This document shows positions 1-9,117 of a stretch of 64,000 nt of DNA, in pieces. The position numbers and the translations under genes are program-made. The DNA lies in contig NZ_JOEY01000021.1 in NCBI RefSeq assembly GCF_000718165.1, positions 95,261-159,260 of the forward strand. The letters are read 5' to 3'. Below the pieces are notes generated by a model, which was not told where the DNA came from, searched no databases, and saw nothing but the letters and a program-made list of their open reading frames with translations. Numbering within the stretch: position 1 is the first letter of the stretch; each line of letters starts with the position of its first letter. The stretch comes from Streptomyces fulvoviolaceus. Lineage in GTDB: Bacteria; Actinomycetota; Actinomycetes; Streptomycetales; Streptomycetaceae.

Positions 1-95
1 GGGCCACCTACGACGAGTACAACGGCGGCCATGACTATGTGTGCTGGCACGGAGCGTTGGCGGACGGCTTGGTTCGCCTGCTGGGACCTCGCTGA
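1..95 (+). CDS. C-terminal fragment of an enterochelin-esterase-like hydrolase (gene cut by window edge)
   Basis: Only the last 30 codons are present, read from base 3 to a TGA at 93-95. The peptide contains YNGGHDYVCW and ends in LVRLLGPR. The N-GGHD-xx-CW block with its catalytic His is typical of the C-terminus of Fes/enterochelin esterase-type alpha/beta hydrolases, which open ferric siderophores or act as general esterases. Substrate cannot be judged from the tail alone. It is convergent with the VOC gene at 177-980, with about 80 bases between the two stops. Confidence 0.6.
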   Translation, partial: ATYDEYNGGHDYVCWHGALADGLVRLLGPR

Positions 96-176
96 TCCGG
101 ACCCATGCCCACCTGGCGTGGGCCGGGTCGACAGCCTGCCTCGGCGTCAGTGCCTCGCTCACCTCAAGTCGCAGGC

Positions 177-980
177 TCAGCCCGGACTCTCGATCAGGGC
201 GAAGCGCGCCCCCTCCGGGTCCGCCACCGTCGCGATCCGTCCGTGGGGGGTGTCCTGCGGTGGCCGCAGGACATGGCCGCCGAGGTCCATGACGTGGCTG
301 ACCGCGTCGTCCGTGTCGGCGACCTCGAAGTACGTCATCCAGTGCGGCCCCCGGTCGCGGGGAAGGGCGTTGCCCACGCCGTGGATGCCGGCGACGGGGC
401 GGTCGCCGATGTGGAGGGTGACGTAGTCGAAGTCGGCGGAGACGACCGGCTCCTCCTCGTAGCCGAAGACCGTCTCGTAGAACTTGGCGACGCTCGCGGA
501 CTCGAAGGTCAGCAGCTCGTGCCAGGCCGGTGTCCCCGGAACCCCGGAAATCGACGTGCCGCGGTGCGCGGCCACCTGCCACACGCCGAAGACGGCACCG
601 GAGGGGTCGGAGCCGATCATCAGCCGTCCCGCCTCGTCCGCGTCCAAGGGGCCCACCCCGACCGTGCCGCCGCACAGCCGTACCGTTTCGGTCGTCAGGT
701 CCACGTCGTTCGAGGCGAGGTAGGGCGTCCACGCGATGGGGAGGTGACGGTCGGGGGGGAGTTGGCCGATGCCGGCCACCTCGTGGCCGTCGAGCAGGGC
801 CCGCACATAAGGGCCGAGTTGCTGCGGGCCCGGCACGAACTCCCAGCCGAACAGCGATCCGTAGAAGTCCTGGGTCGCGGCCATCCCGTGCACCATCAGA
901 CTCACCCAGCAGGGCGTGCCGGGCGTGGGCCGAGCGTGCGTGTCGCCGTTCGGGGCGGCCGACCCCCTTGCCTCGGTCAT
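177..980 (-). CDS. VOC family (glyoxalase/bleomycin-resistance-like) protein, two VOC modules
   Basis: The 267-residue product has two tandem vicinal-oxygen-chelate modules. The first spans about residues 20-130 (PCWVSLMVHGMAATQDFYG, then ending in SDPSGAVFGVWQ). The second spans about 140-260 (AWHELLTFESASVAKFYETVFG, then ending in ADPEGARFALIE). Such proteins include glyoxalases, dioxygenases and antibiotic-binding proteins, and the sequence does not fix the substrate. The ATG at 980 is preferred over the GTG at 986 because GAGGAG lies 9 bases upstream of the ATG but only about 3 from the GTG. Nothing nearby suggests a pathway. Confidence 0.85.
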   Translation of the reverse strand: MTEARGSAAPNGDTHARPTPGTPCWVSLMVHGMAATQDFYGSLFGWEFVPGPQQLGPYVRALLDGHEVAGIGQLPPDRHLPIAWTPYLASNDVDLTTETVRLCGGTVGVGPLDADEAGRLMIGSDPSGAVFGVWQVAAHRGTSISGVPGTPAWHELLTFESASVAKFYETVFGYEEEPVVSADFDYVTLHIGDRPVAGIHGVGNALPRDRGPHWMTYFEVADTDDAVSHVMDLGGHVLRPPQDTPHGRIATVADPEGARFALIESPG

Positions 981-1277
981 CGTCACTCTCTCCTCGGCCC
1001 CTCAAAGATGGCCGTGTCGTGTCCGCTGTCCGGACCTCCGTGCCGATGCTCGCACCACCCGTGGTGCCGCGCGTCCCGGGCGCGCCGCCGCGGGCCACCC
1101 GTCCCCGGAGAATGCCCGTCGTACGACTGCTTGTCCGTTTCCGTGCGATTGCCGACGGATGTCGATCGGCTGTACAGCATGTGCCCGATCCAGTACGCCT
1201 CGTGATCGGGCCTGTCCGGCGGAGCAGAGTAGCCGGACATGGGCGATGCGGCCACCCCGTGCGCAAGGATGGTGGCC

Positions 1278-2129
1278 ATGAACGCCATCATCTCCGCATC
1301 CGAACTCGTGAGCGACCTGGCGGGCCCGAACCCGCCGGTGCTCCTCGATGTCCGCTGGCAGCTGAGCGTGGCCAAGGCGGCCGGAGAGCCGCCCTTCGAC
1401 GGCCGAGCCGAGTACGCGGCAGGCCACATCCCGGGCGCGGTGTACGTCGACCTGGACCGGAAGCTGGCCGGCCCGTCCGGCGACCGCGGCCGGCACCCGC
1501 TGCCCGACGTCGCCGGGTTCGGCGCTGCCATGCGCCGAGCGGGCGTGTCCGCGGCGACGCCGGTGATCGTGTACGACGGCGGACAGGGCTGGGCGGCCGC
1601 CCGCGGCTGGTGGCTGCTGCGCTGGACGGGTCACCCGGACGTGCGGGTCCTCGACGGCGGGTTGCCGTCCTGGCGGGGTCCGCTGGAGACGACCGTGCCC
1701 ACCCCGGCCGAGGGCGACTTCGAGCCCGTGCCGGGCGCGGCGGGCCTCCTCGACGCGGACGGGGCGGCGGCTCTCTCGCGTTCCGGCGTACTGCTGGACG
1801 CCCGGGCGGGGGAGCGCTACCGCGGCGAGGTGGAGCCGATCGACCGGGTCGGCGGCCACATCCCGGGCGCGCTCTCCGCGCCCACGACGGACAACGTGGC
1901 GCCGGACGGCCGCTTCCTGCCCGCCGAGGAACTGGCCGCCCGCTTCAAGGCCCTGGGTGCCGCCGACGACGCGGAGGTCGGCGTCTACTGCGGCTCCGGC
2001 GTCTCCGGCGCCCACGAGGTGCTGGCACTGGCGGTCGCGGGGATCCCGGCGGCGCTGTACGTGGGGTCCTGGTCGGAGTGGTCCTCGGACCCGGAGCGGC
2101 CGGTCGCCGTGGGTCCGGATCCCCAGTAG
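1278..2129 (+). CDS. Sulfurtransferase (thiosulfate / 3-mercaptopyruvate type, tandem rhodanese)
   Basis: The 283-residue protein has two rhodanese modules. The inactive N-terminal one covers about residues 10-135 (VLLDVRWQ, AGHIPGAVYVDLD). The catalytic C-terminal one covers about 165-275 (VLLDARAGERYRGE, GGHIPGALSAP). The active-site loop is VYCGSGVSGAH; its Cys would carry the persulfide that transfers sulfur to cyanide or thiols. The ATG at 1278 has AAGG nine bases upstream; an in-frame ATG at 1269 would leave no usable ribosome site. A strong hairpin follows the stop. Confidence 0.9.
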   Translation: MNAIISASELVSDLAGPNPPVLLDVRWQLSVAKAAGEPPFDGRAEYAAGHIPGAVYVDLDRKLAGPSGDRGRHPLPDVAGFGAAMRRAGVSAATPVIVYDGGQGWAAARGWWLLRWTGHPDVRVLDGGLPSWRGPLETTVPTPAEGDFEPVPGAAGLLDADGAAALSRSGVLLDARAGERYRGEVEPIDRVGGHIPGALSAPTTDNVAPDGRFLPAEELAARFKALGAADDAEVGVYCGSGVSGAHEVLALAVAGIPAALYVGSWSEWSSDPERPVAVGPDPQ

Positions 2130-2140
2130 GCGCACAGCGA

Positions 2141-2170
2141 GAGGGCCCGCCTCAACCAGCGCGGGCCCTC
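2141..2170. terminator. Bidirectional hairpin terminator
   Basis: GAGGGCCCGC at 2141-2150 is exactly complementary to 2161-2170 across a 10-base loop. It lies between the stops of the convergent sulfurtransferase and sepH genes, so it can serve both. Confidence 0.75.
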
Positions 2171-2201
2171 AAGCCACGTACGAAAGACGTCGTACGGCCG
2201 A

Positions 2202-3266
2202 CTACTCCTGCTTCTTCCGCCGCGTCCCGAACACGATCTCGTCCCAGCTCGGCACGTCCGCCCGGCGCCCCGGGCGGACGCCGTCCGCCTCGGCCTGGCG
2301 GTCGGTGGCGCCGACGAGACGGTCGCGGTGGGCACCGACGGAGCGCGGCATGAGGACGTCCGCGTAGGCGGAACCGGCCGAGGCGGCGGGCGCCGGCGGC
2401 TCCTCCTCCTCGGGCTCGGGTGCGGGCTCCTCGGTGGCGGTGGTCGTCTCGGACACAGTCGTGGACGCGGTCGGCCGCTCCGGTACGACCATGTCGCCCC
2501 GGAAGCTCGGCACCGCCTCCAGCAGGCTGGTCAGCGAGTCCCGCTCACTCGTGCTCTCCTCGGCGGCGGGCTCGGTCGACGGCACGGGCAGGCTCGGCCC
2601 CGCCCGGTCGAGCGCACGGTCCAGCGGGCGGTCGCGCGGCAGCCGGGCGATACGCGGTACGAAGGGGAAGCTGGGTTCCGGCGAGGCGGCGAGGTCCTCG
2701 GACTCGCCGATCAGCGAGCGCGCCTCCTCGTCGACGGCCTGGACGAGCCGCCGGGGCGGGTCGTACGTCCAGCTCGCCGAGTGCGGTTCGCCCGCGACCC
2801 GGTAGACCAGCAGGACCTCCCAGGTGCCGTCGTCGCGGCGCCACGAGTCCCACTGGACGGTCTCCTTCTCGGCGCCGCGCAGGGTCAGGCGCTCCTGGAC
2901 GGCCTCGCCGAGCTGTGGTCCGGCGTTCTCACCGGGCCGACGGACCGGAGTCTTCCGGGCCCGTTCGGCCATGAAGGCACGCTCGGCCAGCACGGGGCCC
3001 TCGAAGCGGCGTACCCGGTCGACGGGGATGCCTGCCATCTGTGCGACTTCTTCCGCGGACGCACCGGCACGTATACGCGCCTGAATGTCGCGGGGGCGGA
3101 GATGGCTCTCCACCTCGATCTCGATCTGGCCGAGGCGGGGACGGTCGCCGCGTACAGCGGCGCGCAGACGCTCGTCAATCGGAAGCGTGTACTCCGTGCT
3201 GTCCGCAGCCTTCAGCACCAGCCGTGTGCCGTCATTGGAGACGGCCACGACACGCAGTTCGGGCAT
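2202..3266 (-). CDS. sepH: Cell division protein SepH (DUF3071)
   Basis: The 354-residue product begins MPELRVVAVSNDGTRLVLK and matches the conserved SepH N-terminus, with a helix-turn-helix-like segment at about residues 55-100 (RDIQARIRAGASAEEVAQMAG, then VDRVRRFEGPVLAERAFMAERAR). In Streptomyces and Mycobacterium SepH binds FtsZ and stimulates its assembly into division rings. The last 150 residues are acidic and Pro/Glu-rich, hence probably disordered, ending in a basic TRRKKQE. The ATG at 3266 has GGGAGG just upstream; the longer upstream frame lacks such a site. The gene has its own promoter region (3267-3737), shared divergently with the next gene. Confidence 0.93.
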   Translation of the reverse strand: MPELRVVAVSNDGTRLVLKAADSTEYTLPIDERLRAAVRGDRPRLGQIEIEVESHLRPRDIQARIRAGASAEEVAQMAGIPVDRVRRFEGPVLAERAFMAERARKTPVRRPGENAGPQLGEAVQERLTLRGAEKETVQWDSWRRDDGTWEVLLVYRVAGEPHSASWTYDPPRRLVQAVDEEARSLIGESEDLAASPEPSFPFVPRIARLPRDRPLDRALDRAGPSLPVPSTEPAAEESTSERDSLTSLLEAVPSFRGDMVVPERPTASTTVSETTTATEEPAPEPEEEEPPAPAASAGSAYADVLMPRSVGAHRDRLVGATDRQAEADGVRPGRRADVPSWDEIVFGTRRKKQE

Positions 3267-3737
3267 GGGGACCTCCCGGGTGGTGCCTGCCGACGTCACG
3301 TGCGTCGCTGCTTCCGCTAGTCGAGTGTGGCCTGCCCGGGTGCAGCCTGCCACAACCTTGCCGAGTTGCCCGGCGTGTCGGGCGCAGGCCCTGGAACGCC
3401 GTTATGGCACGGTTACCTATTCGCAACGCTAAGTGACCAACTCCGTCACCCTGTGCAACTGGCCCCCTCCTGGCGCTCCTTGAAGGCCACGGACGCCCTG
3501 GCGGGAGACCGCACCCAGGGCTCGCAACAGTACTCCATTCGGGCCACGTGCGTGGATTGGCGCGCCGCCCAACTTCTTGCAAGAGACGGGACTTGGCCGT
3601 CCGCTGCCCGGTTTTCGGGATCTTGAACGTGGCGTACTTCACGGAATCACCAGAAACGGAACTATTGGTTTCGTTCGTACGTCCTTTTCTCGTGCAGTTG
3701 GTTGAACAAGCATGGGAAAGGCAGGAAAGGCCCCGGG
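3267..3737. other. Divergent intergenic region between sepH and a membrane-protein gene
   Basis: These 471 bases hold no convincing gene; the short frames have no ribosome site or family similarity. The region must carry promoters for sepH (minus) and for the gene at 3738 (plus). The only promoter-like motif picked out is the ECF-type site listed separately. Confidence 0.5.
3658..3683 (+). promoter_or_regulatory. Possible ECF (SigE-like) promoter
   Basis: GGAAC at 3658-3662 and CGTC at 3680-3683 are separated by 17 bases, matching the GGAAC-N16/17-CGTC pattern of Streptomyces SigE-type promoters. It is 55 bases upstream of the ATG at 3738. Motifs this short also occur by chance. Confidence 0.35.
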
Positions 3738-4445
3738 ATGCGTGAAAGGCCCGATGTCAGGAAGAAGCGGATCGATCTGAACGTCCCTCAAGTCGCGGGT
3801 GGCGCGGTGGCCGCGGTGGTGGCCGCCAAACTCGCCTCGTACTTCGGGGTCTACGGCACGATCCTCGGCGCCGGTGTCGTGAGTGCCATCGCCACCTGTG
3901 GGGGCTCCGTCTTCCAGCACTTCTTCAGACGCACCGGCGAACAGCTCCGTGAGGCGACGGTCGCGCCCAAAGCCCTGGGCCAGGAGCCGCCAGCCGTCGG
4001 AGAGTTCACGGCAGGCACCGTCTACCGCGCCCGGGTCAGGAGCTGGAAGCGACCGGTGCTCGCGGCGGCGCTCGTCTTCGGGGTCACCATGGCCGGCATC
4101 ACCACGTACGAGCTGGCGTCCGGCACCAGCTTCAGCGGCGGCAAGGGCACCACGGTCAGCAGCGCCGTCACGGGTCAGGACTCGTCGTCCTCGAAGTCCG
4201 GCGACGGCACGCCCACTTCGACCACCTCGGGGACCCCGTCCGCCCCGGCCGACGACAGCACGCCGTCGAACGGTGCCACGTCGAGCGGCGACACGACGTC
4301 CAGCCCGACGCCGACGCCCAGCACCTCGGACGACAGCGGGACCCCGAGCCCCACGCCCAGCGAGTCCGCTACGACCCCAACACCCTCCGCAAGTAGTCGT
4401 TCTGGAAGCGCCGATCAGGATCAAGACGATCCCGCAGGGCAGTGA
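3738..4445 (+). CDS. Hypothetical membrane protein with long Ser/Thr/Pro-rich tail
   Basis: The 235-residue protein has a basic N-terminus (MRERPDVRKKRID). A hydrophobic Gly/Ala-rich stretch follows at about 20-60 (GGAVAAVVAAKLASYFGVYG, then GAGVVSAIATCGG), and a second membrane segment lies at about 103-122 (PVLAAALVFGVTMAGITTYE). The final roughly 110 residues are almost entirely Ser, Thr, Pro, Gly and Asp, a mucin-like region probably exposed outside the membrane and possibly O-mannosylated. The ATG at 3738 has a GGAAAGG-like site; an in-frame TTG at 3702 would add 12 residues. The 3' end overlaps the convergent oxidase gene by 77 bases, so the last 25 codons are read on both strands. No family function is known to me. 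Confidence 0.7.
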   Translation: MRERPDVRKKRIDLNVPQVAGGAVAAVVAAKLASYFGVYGTILGAGVVSAIATCGGSVFQHFFRRTGEQLREATVAPKALGQEPPAVGEFTAGTVYRARVRSWKRPVLAAALVFGVTMAGITTYELASGTSFSGGKGTTVSSAVTGQDSSSSKSGDGTPTSTTSGTPSAPADDSTPSNGATSSGDTTSSPTPTPSTSDDSGTPSPTPSESATTPTPSASSRSGSADQDQDDPAGQ

Positions 4446-5688
4446 ACTCGCCGAAGCGGGGGTATACCCCGGCGAAGTACTCGGCGTCCCGCGTGTGCAC
4501 CTTGCCCCAGTGCGGGCGCCCCTCGTGCGCGGTGAGGATGCGCTCGGCGGCGGTGAAGTACCTCTGATAGGGCGTGCCCTTGACCATGTGGACCGCGATG
4601 TACGCGCTGTCGCGGCCCGATGCCGTCGACAGGGTGATGTCGTCGGCCGGGGCGGTGCGCACCTCGACGGGGAAACTGACCCTCAGGCCGGACCGGTCGA
4701 CCATCGTCTTGAGCTCACCCAGCGTGTCGACCACGGCCTCGCGCGGGACGGCGTACTCCATCTCCACGAACCGCACCCGGCGGGGCGATGTGAAGACCTT
4801 GTAGGGAATGTCCGTGTAGGTCCGCGCGGACAGCGCCTTGCTTGAGATCTGGGCGATCGAGGGGATCGTGGCGGGCGCCGCGCGGCCGACCCACTGGGCC
4901 ACCTGGAAGACGCCGTTGGAGAGGAACTCGTCCTCGAACCAGCCCTGGAGCTGCGGCACCGGCTTCTCCGGGCCCGCGCTGCGGTTGTTGCGCTTGGTGT
5001 TGGTGTTGCCGGTGTGCGGGAACCAGTAGAACTCGAAGTGCTCGTTCTCGGCCCAGAGTTCGTCGAAGGCGCCGGTGACCTTGTCGAAGGTCATGGGCTC
5101 CTCGCGGGCCGTGAGCAGGAAGATCGGCTCCACCGCGAAGGTGATCGCGGTGACGATGCCCAGGGCGCCGAGACCGATCCGGGCGGCCGCGAAGACCTCT
5201 GGGTTCTCCTTCTCGGAGCAGGTGAGGACCGAGCCGTCGGCAAGGACCAGCTCAAGGGCCTTGATCTGGGCGGCGATCGAGGCCGACTCGCGGCCGGTGC
5301 CGTGCGTGCCGGTGCTGGTCGCGCCGGAGACCGTCTGCTCCATGATGTCGCCCATGTTGGTGAGCGAGAGCCCTTCGCGCGCGAGGGCCATGTTGAGCCT
5401 CTTGAGCGGGGTACCGGCCTCGACCGTGACCGTCAGGGCATCCCGGTCGATGGTGCGGATGCCGGTCAACAGTTGAGGGCGGATCAACACACCGTCGGTG
5501 GCGGCGATCGACGTGAAGGAGTGCCCGGAGCCGACGGCCTTCACCTTCAGGTCGTCCTCGGCGGCCTTCCGTACGGCGGCGGCCAGCTCCTCGACGGAGG
5601 CCGGAGTGACCTCCCGCGCGGGGCGGGCGGCGACGTTGCCGCCCCAGTTACGCCACGTGCCGTTCTTCCCGCTCGCTGTGCTGCTCAA
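4369..5688 (-). CDS. FAD-linked D-arabinono-1,4-lactone oxidase family protein (alditol oxidase-like)
   Basis: The 439-residue enzyme has an N-terminal FAD-binding PCMH domain (KAVGSGHSFTSIAATDG; this His is the usual covalent FAD attachment site) and a C-terminal ALO domain with HWGK, followed by PDRRFQNDYLRRVLG. The family oxidises sugar lactones or alditols to ascorbate-like products with release of H2O2, probably in the cytoplasm. I chose the TTG at 5688 because GGGGAGG lies just upstream and the product then starts at the family's usual place (SSTASGKNGTWRNWGGN). The start overlaps the end of the upstream MFS gene by 41 bases, indicating co-transcription. The 3' end overlaps the convergent gene. 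Confidence 0.85.
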   Translation of the reverse strand: MSSTASGKNGTWRNWGGNVAARPAREVTPASVEELAAAVRKAAEDDLKVKAVGSGHSFTSIAATDGVLIRPQLLTGIRTIDRDALTVTVEAGTPLKRLNMALAREGLSLTNMGDIMEQTVSGATSTGTHGTGRESASIAAQIKALELVLADGSVLTCSEKENPEVFAAARIGLGALGIVTAITFAVEPIFLLTAREEPMTFDKVTGAFDELWAENEHFEFYWFPHTGNTNTKRNNRSAGPEKPVPQLQGWFEDEFLSNGVFQVAQWVGRAAPATIPSIAQISSKALSARTYTDIPYKVFTSPRRVRFVEMEYAVPREAVVDTLGELKTMVDRSGLRVSFPVEVRTAPADDITLSTASGRDSAYIAVHMVKGTPYQRYFTAAERILTAHEGRPHWGKVHTRDAEYFAGVYPRFGEFTALRDRLDPDRRFQNDYLRRVLGS

Positions 5689-6889
5689 CGACGCCTCCCC
5701 GACGCGGAGCCGGCCTGCTGAGCCGGCGATACCCCAGGAAACCGACCGCGACCGCGACGGCCCCGGACACCGCCGGAACCCCGTACCCGGCACGCGCACC
5801 GGCCGCGTCGATGACCCAGCCGGCCGCCGAGGAGCCGAGCGCGACCCCGACCGCGAGCCCGGTGCTGATCCAGGTCATGCCCTCGGTCAGTTGCGCGCGT
5901 GGTACGTGCTGTTCGATCAGGGACATCGTCGTGATCATCGTGGGAGCGATGGAGAGGCCCGCAACGAACAGCGCCACGGCCAGAAACGGCAAGCTTCCGA
6001 CCAGTAGGAGGGGGATCATACTCACGGCCATCGCGCATATGCCCAGCAGCCAGCGAGGTTCGGGCGCTCCCTTGAAGTGCAGCAGCCCGAACACGAGCCC
6101 GGCCACGCAGGAGCCCGCCGCGTACAGCGCGAGGACGACGCTCGCGGCGCCCTTGTGCCCCTGCTCGTCGGCGAAGGCCACGGTGACCACGTCGACGGCC
6201 CCGAAGATCGCGCCGGTCGCCACGAAGGTGGCCACCAGGACCTGGAGACCGGGCGCGCGCAGCGCCGAACCGCCGGAGCCGTGCCGCTCGCGCGGATGCG
6301 GCGCCGGCTCGGTGGCCCGCTGCGCGGTCAGCCAGAAGACACCCACCGCCAGGAAGCAGGCGGCGAGCAGCGGACCGGCCTCCGGGAACCAGGCCGTGGA
6401 CAGACCGATGGAGATGATCGGCCCGAAGATGAAGCAGACCTCGTCGATCACGGACTCGAAGGAGTACGCGGTGTGCAGCTGCGGGGTGTCCCGGTACAGG
6501 GCCGCCCACCGGGCCCGGATCATCGCACCGATGCTGGGCACGCACCCGATGCCGGCGCTGAAGACGTACAGCGTCCAGTCCGGCCACTCGTAGTGCGCGG
6601 CGAACAGCAGCCCGGCCGCCGCCACGAGCGAGATCAGCGTCGCCGGACGCAGCACCCGCCGCTGCCCGTACTGGTCCACCAGTCGCGAGACCTGCGGACC
6701 GGCCACCGCGGCGGCCAGCGCGATGGTGGCCGACAGCGCCCCCGCGAGCCCGTACCGCCCGGTGAGCTGGGAGACCATCGTGACCACGCCGATGCCCATC
6801 ATCGACAGCGGCATACGGCCGAGGAACCCCGCGGCGGAGAAGCCCTTGGAGCCGGGGGCGGCGAACAGGGCGCGGTAGGGGCTGGGCAC
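5648..6889 (-). CDS. MFS transporter
   Basis: The 413-residue protein has about 12 hydrophobic helices and begins MPSPYRALFAAPGSKGFSAA. A loop motif near residue 75 (DQYGQRRVLRPATL) resembles the conserved MFS motif A. It is a proton-linked exporter or importer of a small molecule; the Ala/Gly-rich, drug-exporter-like sequence does not reveal the substrate. The GTG at 6889 has GGAGA upstream. It overlaps the flavo-oxidase gene downstream by 41 bases, so transport and oxidation of related compounds may be linked. Confidence 0.85.
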   Translation of the reverse strand: MPSPYRALFAAPGSKGFSAAGFLGRMPLSMMGIGVVTMVSQLTGRYGLAGALSATIALAAAVAGPQVSRLVDQYGQRRVLRPATLISLVAAAGLLFAAHYEWPDWTLYVFSAGIGCVPSIGAMIRARWAALYRDTPQLHTAYSFESVIDEVCFIFGPIISIGLSTAWFPEAGPLLAACFLAVGVFWLTAQRATEPAPHPRERHGSGGSALRAPGLQVLVATFVATGAIFGAVDVVTVAFADEQGHKGAASVVLALYAAGSCVAGLVFGLLHFKGAPEPRWLLGICAMAVSMIPLLLVGSLPFLAVALFVAGLSIAPTMITTMSLIEQHVPRAQLTEGMTWISTGLAVGVALGSSAAGWVIDAAGARAGYGVPAVSGAVAVAVGFLGYRRLSRPAPRRGGVVEQHSEREERHVA

Positions 6890-7024
6890 GGGGGTCTCCG
6901 GTCACAGGGAGCAGCGGCGGCTCGGTAAGGCGTGAAGGTGGCTGATACAGCTTACGAGTGAGGTGACCCTAACGCACCTGCTCGGGCAGTCCGGGAACCC
7001 GGGTGGTCACCCCACCGTTTCCCG

Positions 7025-7046
7025 CCTGTCAGTACCGGATGACAGG
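7025..7046 (+). promoter_or_regulatory. Inverted repeat just upstream of the ferrochelatase start
   Basis: CCTGTCA at 7025-7031 and TGACAGG at 7040-7046 form a 7-bp dyad with an 8-base spacer. It ends 8 bases before the ATG and overlaps the ribosome site (AGGA at 7044). It could be an operator or an mRNA hairpin masking the start. Confidence 0.35.
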
Positions 7047-7054
7047 ATCGACCC

Positions 7055-8182
7055 ATGCGAGACGCGCTCGATGCCACCCCCTACGACGCCCTGCTCCTGC
7101 TCTCGTTCGGCGGCCCGGAAGGCCCCGACGACGTGGTCCCGTTCCTGGAGAACGTGACGCGCGGGCGCGGCATCCCCAAGGAACGACTCAAGGAAGTCGG
7201 GCAGCACTACTTCCTGTTCGGCGGGGTCAGCCCGATCAACGACCAGAACCGTGCCCTGCTGGACGCCCTCCGCAAGGACTTCGCCGACCACGGCGTGGAC
7301 CTGCCGGTCTACTGGGGCAACCGCAACTGGGCCCCTTACCTCACGGACACCCTGCGCGAGATGGTCGCCGACGGCCGCCGCCGCATCCTGGTCCTCGCCA
7401 CCAGCGCCTACGCCTCCTACTCGGGCTGCCGCCAGTACCGCGAGAACCTCGCCGACTCGCTGGCCGTCCTGGAGGCCGAGGGCCTCGAGCTGCCGAAGAT
7501 CGACAAGCTGCGGCACTACTTCAACCACCCCGGCTTCCTCGAGCCGATGATCGACGGCGTGCTCGAGTCCCTCGCCGACCTCCCCGAGGACGTCCGCGAC
7601 GGCGCCCACATCGCCTTCTCGACCCACTCGATCCCGAACGCGTCCGCGGACAGCTCCGGCCCGGTGGAGGATCACGGCGACGGCGGCGCGTACGTGAAGC
7701 AGCACCTGGACGTCGCCCAATGCATCGCCGACGCCGTCCGCGAGCGCACCGGCGTCGACCACCCCTGGCAGCTCGTCTACCAGTCGCGCTCCGGCGCCCC
7801 GCACATCCCGTGGCTGGAGCCCGACATCTGCGACCACCTGGAGGAGCGGCACGAGTCCGGCGTCCCCGCGGTCGTGATGGCCCCCATCGGCTTCGTCTCC
7901 GACCACATGGAGGTCCTCTACGACCTCGACACCGAGGCCAAGGCCAAGGCCGAGGAACTGGGCCTGCCAGTGCGCCGGTCGGCCACGGTCGGAGCCGACC
8001 CGCGCTTCGCCGCCGCGATCCGCGACCTGGTCCTGGAGCGCGCGTCGGTCGAGCGCGGCCAGGAGGTCACCCCCTGCGCCCTGGGTGCCCTCGGCGCGGA
8101 CCACAACCTCTGCCCGGTCGGCTGCTGTCCCGCCCGCGCCCCCCGCCCCGCAGCCGCGGGCGCCGACAGCCCGTACGCGTGA
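7055..8182 (+). CDS. cpfC: Coproporphyrin III ferrochelatase
   Basis: This 375-residue HemH-family enzyme inserts Fe2+ into coproporphyrin III in the coproporphyrin-dependent haem pathway of Gram-positives. Visible signatures are [15 protein letters not shown] at the start, [29 protein letters not shown] and AFSTHSIP with the catalytic His. The C-terminus adds a Cys cluster ([18 protein letters not shown]) that, with the Cys of SGCRQ, resembles the [2Fe-2S] ligands of actinobacterial ferrochelatases. The gene is often called hemH. The inositol monophosphatase gene starts 8 bases after its stop, implying one transcript. Confidence 0.95.
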   Translation: MRDALDATPYDALLLLSFGGPEGPDDVVPFLENVTRGRGIPKERLKEVGQHYFLFGGVSPINDQNRALLDALRKDFADHGVDLPVYWGNRNWAPYLTDTLREMVADGRRRILVLATSAYASYSGCRQYRENLADSLAVLEAEGLELPKIDKLRHYFNHPGFLEPMIDGVLESLADLPEDVRDGAHIAFSTHSIPNASADSSGPVEDHGDGGAYVKQHLDVAQCIADAVRERTGVDHPWQLVYQSRSGAPHIPWLEPDICDHLEERHESGVPAVVMAPIGFVSDHMEVLYDLDTEAKAKAEELGLPVRRSATVGADPRFAAAIRDLVLERASVERGQEVTPCALGALGADHNLCPVGCCPARAPRPAAAGADSPYA

Positions 8183-8190
8183 GGAGCCCC

Positions 8191-9006
8191 GTGACCGACC
8201 CCCTGCACCAGGAACTGCTGAAGCTGGCCCAGGAGGCCGCCCGCCGCGCCGGCGAACTCCTGCGCGACGGGCGCCCGGCCGACCTGGCGGTGGCCGCCAC
8301 CAAGTCGAGCCCCATCGACGTCGTGACCGAGATGGACATCGCGGCGGAGAAACTGATCACCGACCTGATCTCCGCACACCGCCCCGACGACGGCTTCCTC
8401 GGCGAGGAGGGCGCCTCCGTCCAGGGCACCTCCGGTGTCCGCTGGGTGATCGACCCGCTCGACGGCACGGTCAACTACCTGTACGGACTGCCCACTTGGG
8501 CCGTCTCCATCGCGGCCGAGCAGGACGGCGAGACCATCGTCGGGGTGGTCTACGCCCCGATGCGGGGCGAGACGTACCACGCGGTCCGCGGCGCGGGCGC
8601 CTGGGCCACAGGGGCCTGGGAGGGCGAGCGCGCACTCGCCTGCCGCCCTGCCCCGCCCCTGGACCAGGCCCTGGTCTCGACGGGCTTCAACTACGTCTCC
8701 GAGGTCCGCGCGCACCAGGCCGACGTGGCCCAGAGGCTCATCCCCCTCCTGCGCGACATCCGCCGCAGCGGCTCCGCGGCGGTCGACCTGTCCGACGTGG
8801 CCGCGGGCCGCCTCGACGGCTACTACGAGCGCGGTCTGCACCCCTGGGACCTCGCGGCGGGCGACCTGATCGCCCGTGAGGCGGGCGCCCTGACCGGTGG
8901 ACGCCCCGGAGAGCGCCCCGCACACCATCTGACGGTGGCCGCCACCCCCGGCGTCTTCGAGCCCCTCCAGCAGCTCCTGGAGGACTTCGGCGCCTGGCAC
9001 GACTGA
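8191..9006 (+). CDS. Inositol monophosphatase family protein
   Basis: The 271-residue Mg2+-dependent phosphatase carries the family metal-binding motifs: GEEGA at about residue 68, WVIDPLDGTVNYLYG at about 85, and the C-terminal HPWDLAAGDLIAREAGA. It hydrolyses inositol-1-phosphate or a similar sugar phosphate and could feed myo-inositol to mycothiol or phosphatidylinositol. The GTG at 8191 follows the ferrochelatase stop by 8 bases, with GAGGAG in that gap. A frame extending further upstream is only the shadow of the ferrochelatase gene. A strong terminator follows. Confidence 0.93.
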   Translation: MTDPLHQELLKLAQEAARRAGELLRDGRPADLAVAATKSSPIDVVTEMDIAAEKLITDLISAHRPDDGFLGEEGASVQGTSGVRWVIDPLDGTVNYLYGLPTWAVSIAAEQDGETIVGVVYAPMRGETYHAVRGAGAWATGAWEGERALACRPAPPLDQALVSTGFNYVSEVRAHQADVAQRLIPLLRDIRRSGSAAVDLSDVAAGRLDGYYERGLHPWDLAAGDLIAREAGALTGGRPGERPAHHLTVAATPGVFEPLQQLLEDFGAWHD

Positions 9007-9037
9007 GCGGTCGGCGGTCGGCAGAACGGCAAAAACA

Positions 9038-9072
9038 AGCGGGACCCGGTGCTGGATTCACCGGGTCCCGCT
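9038..9072. terminator. Strong hairpin terminator
   Basis: Bases 9038-9051 pair perfectly with 9059-9072 (14 bp) around a 7-base loop. It lies between the convergent phosphatase gene and the small minus-strand gene at 9118. Confidence 0.85.
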
Positions 9073-9117
9073 GTCATACCGGTCAAGCAAGGGCCGTACA
9101 AACGAGCTGTACAGACG

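Noticed and set aside
530..2353. Very long plus-strand frames (for example 105-1205 and 530-2353) overlapping the VOC, sulfurtransferase and sepH genes
   Set aside because: Arg/Pro/Gly-rich shadow translations typical of high-GC DNA; no ribosome site or family motif, and they overlap well-supported genes.
7003..8190. Upstream extension of the inositol monophosphatase frame
   Set aside because: It only re-reads the ferrochelatase gene in another frame; the phosphatase domain starts at the GTG at 8191.
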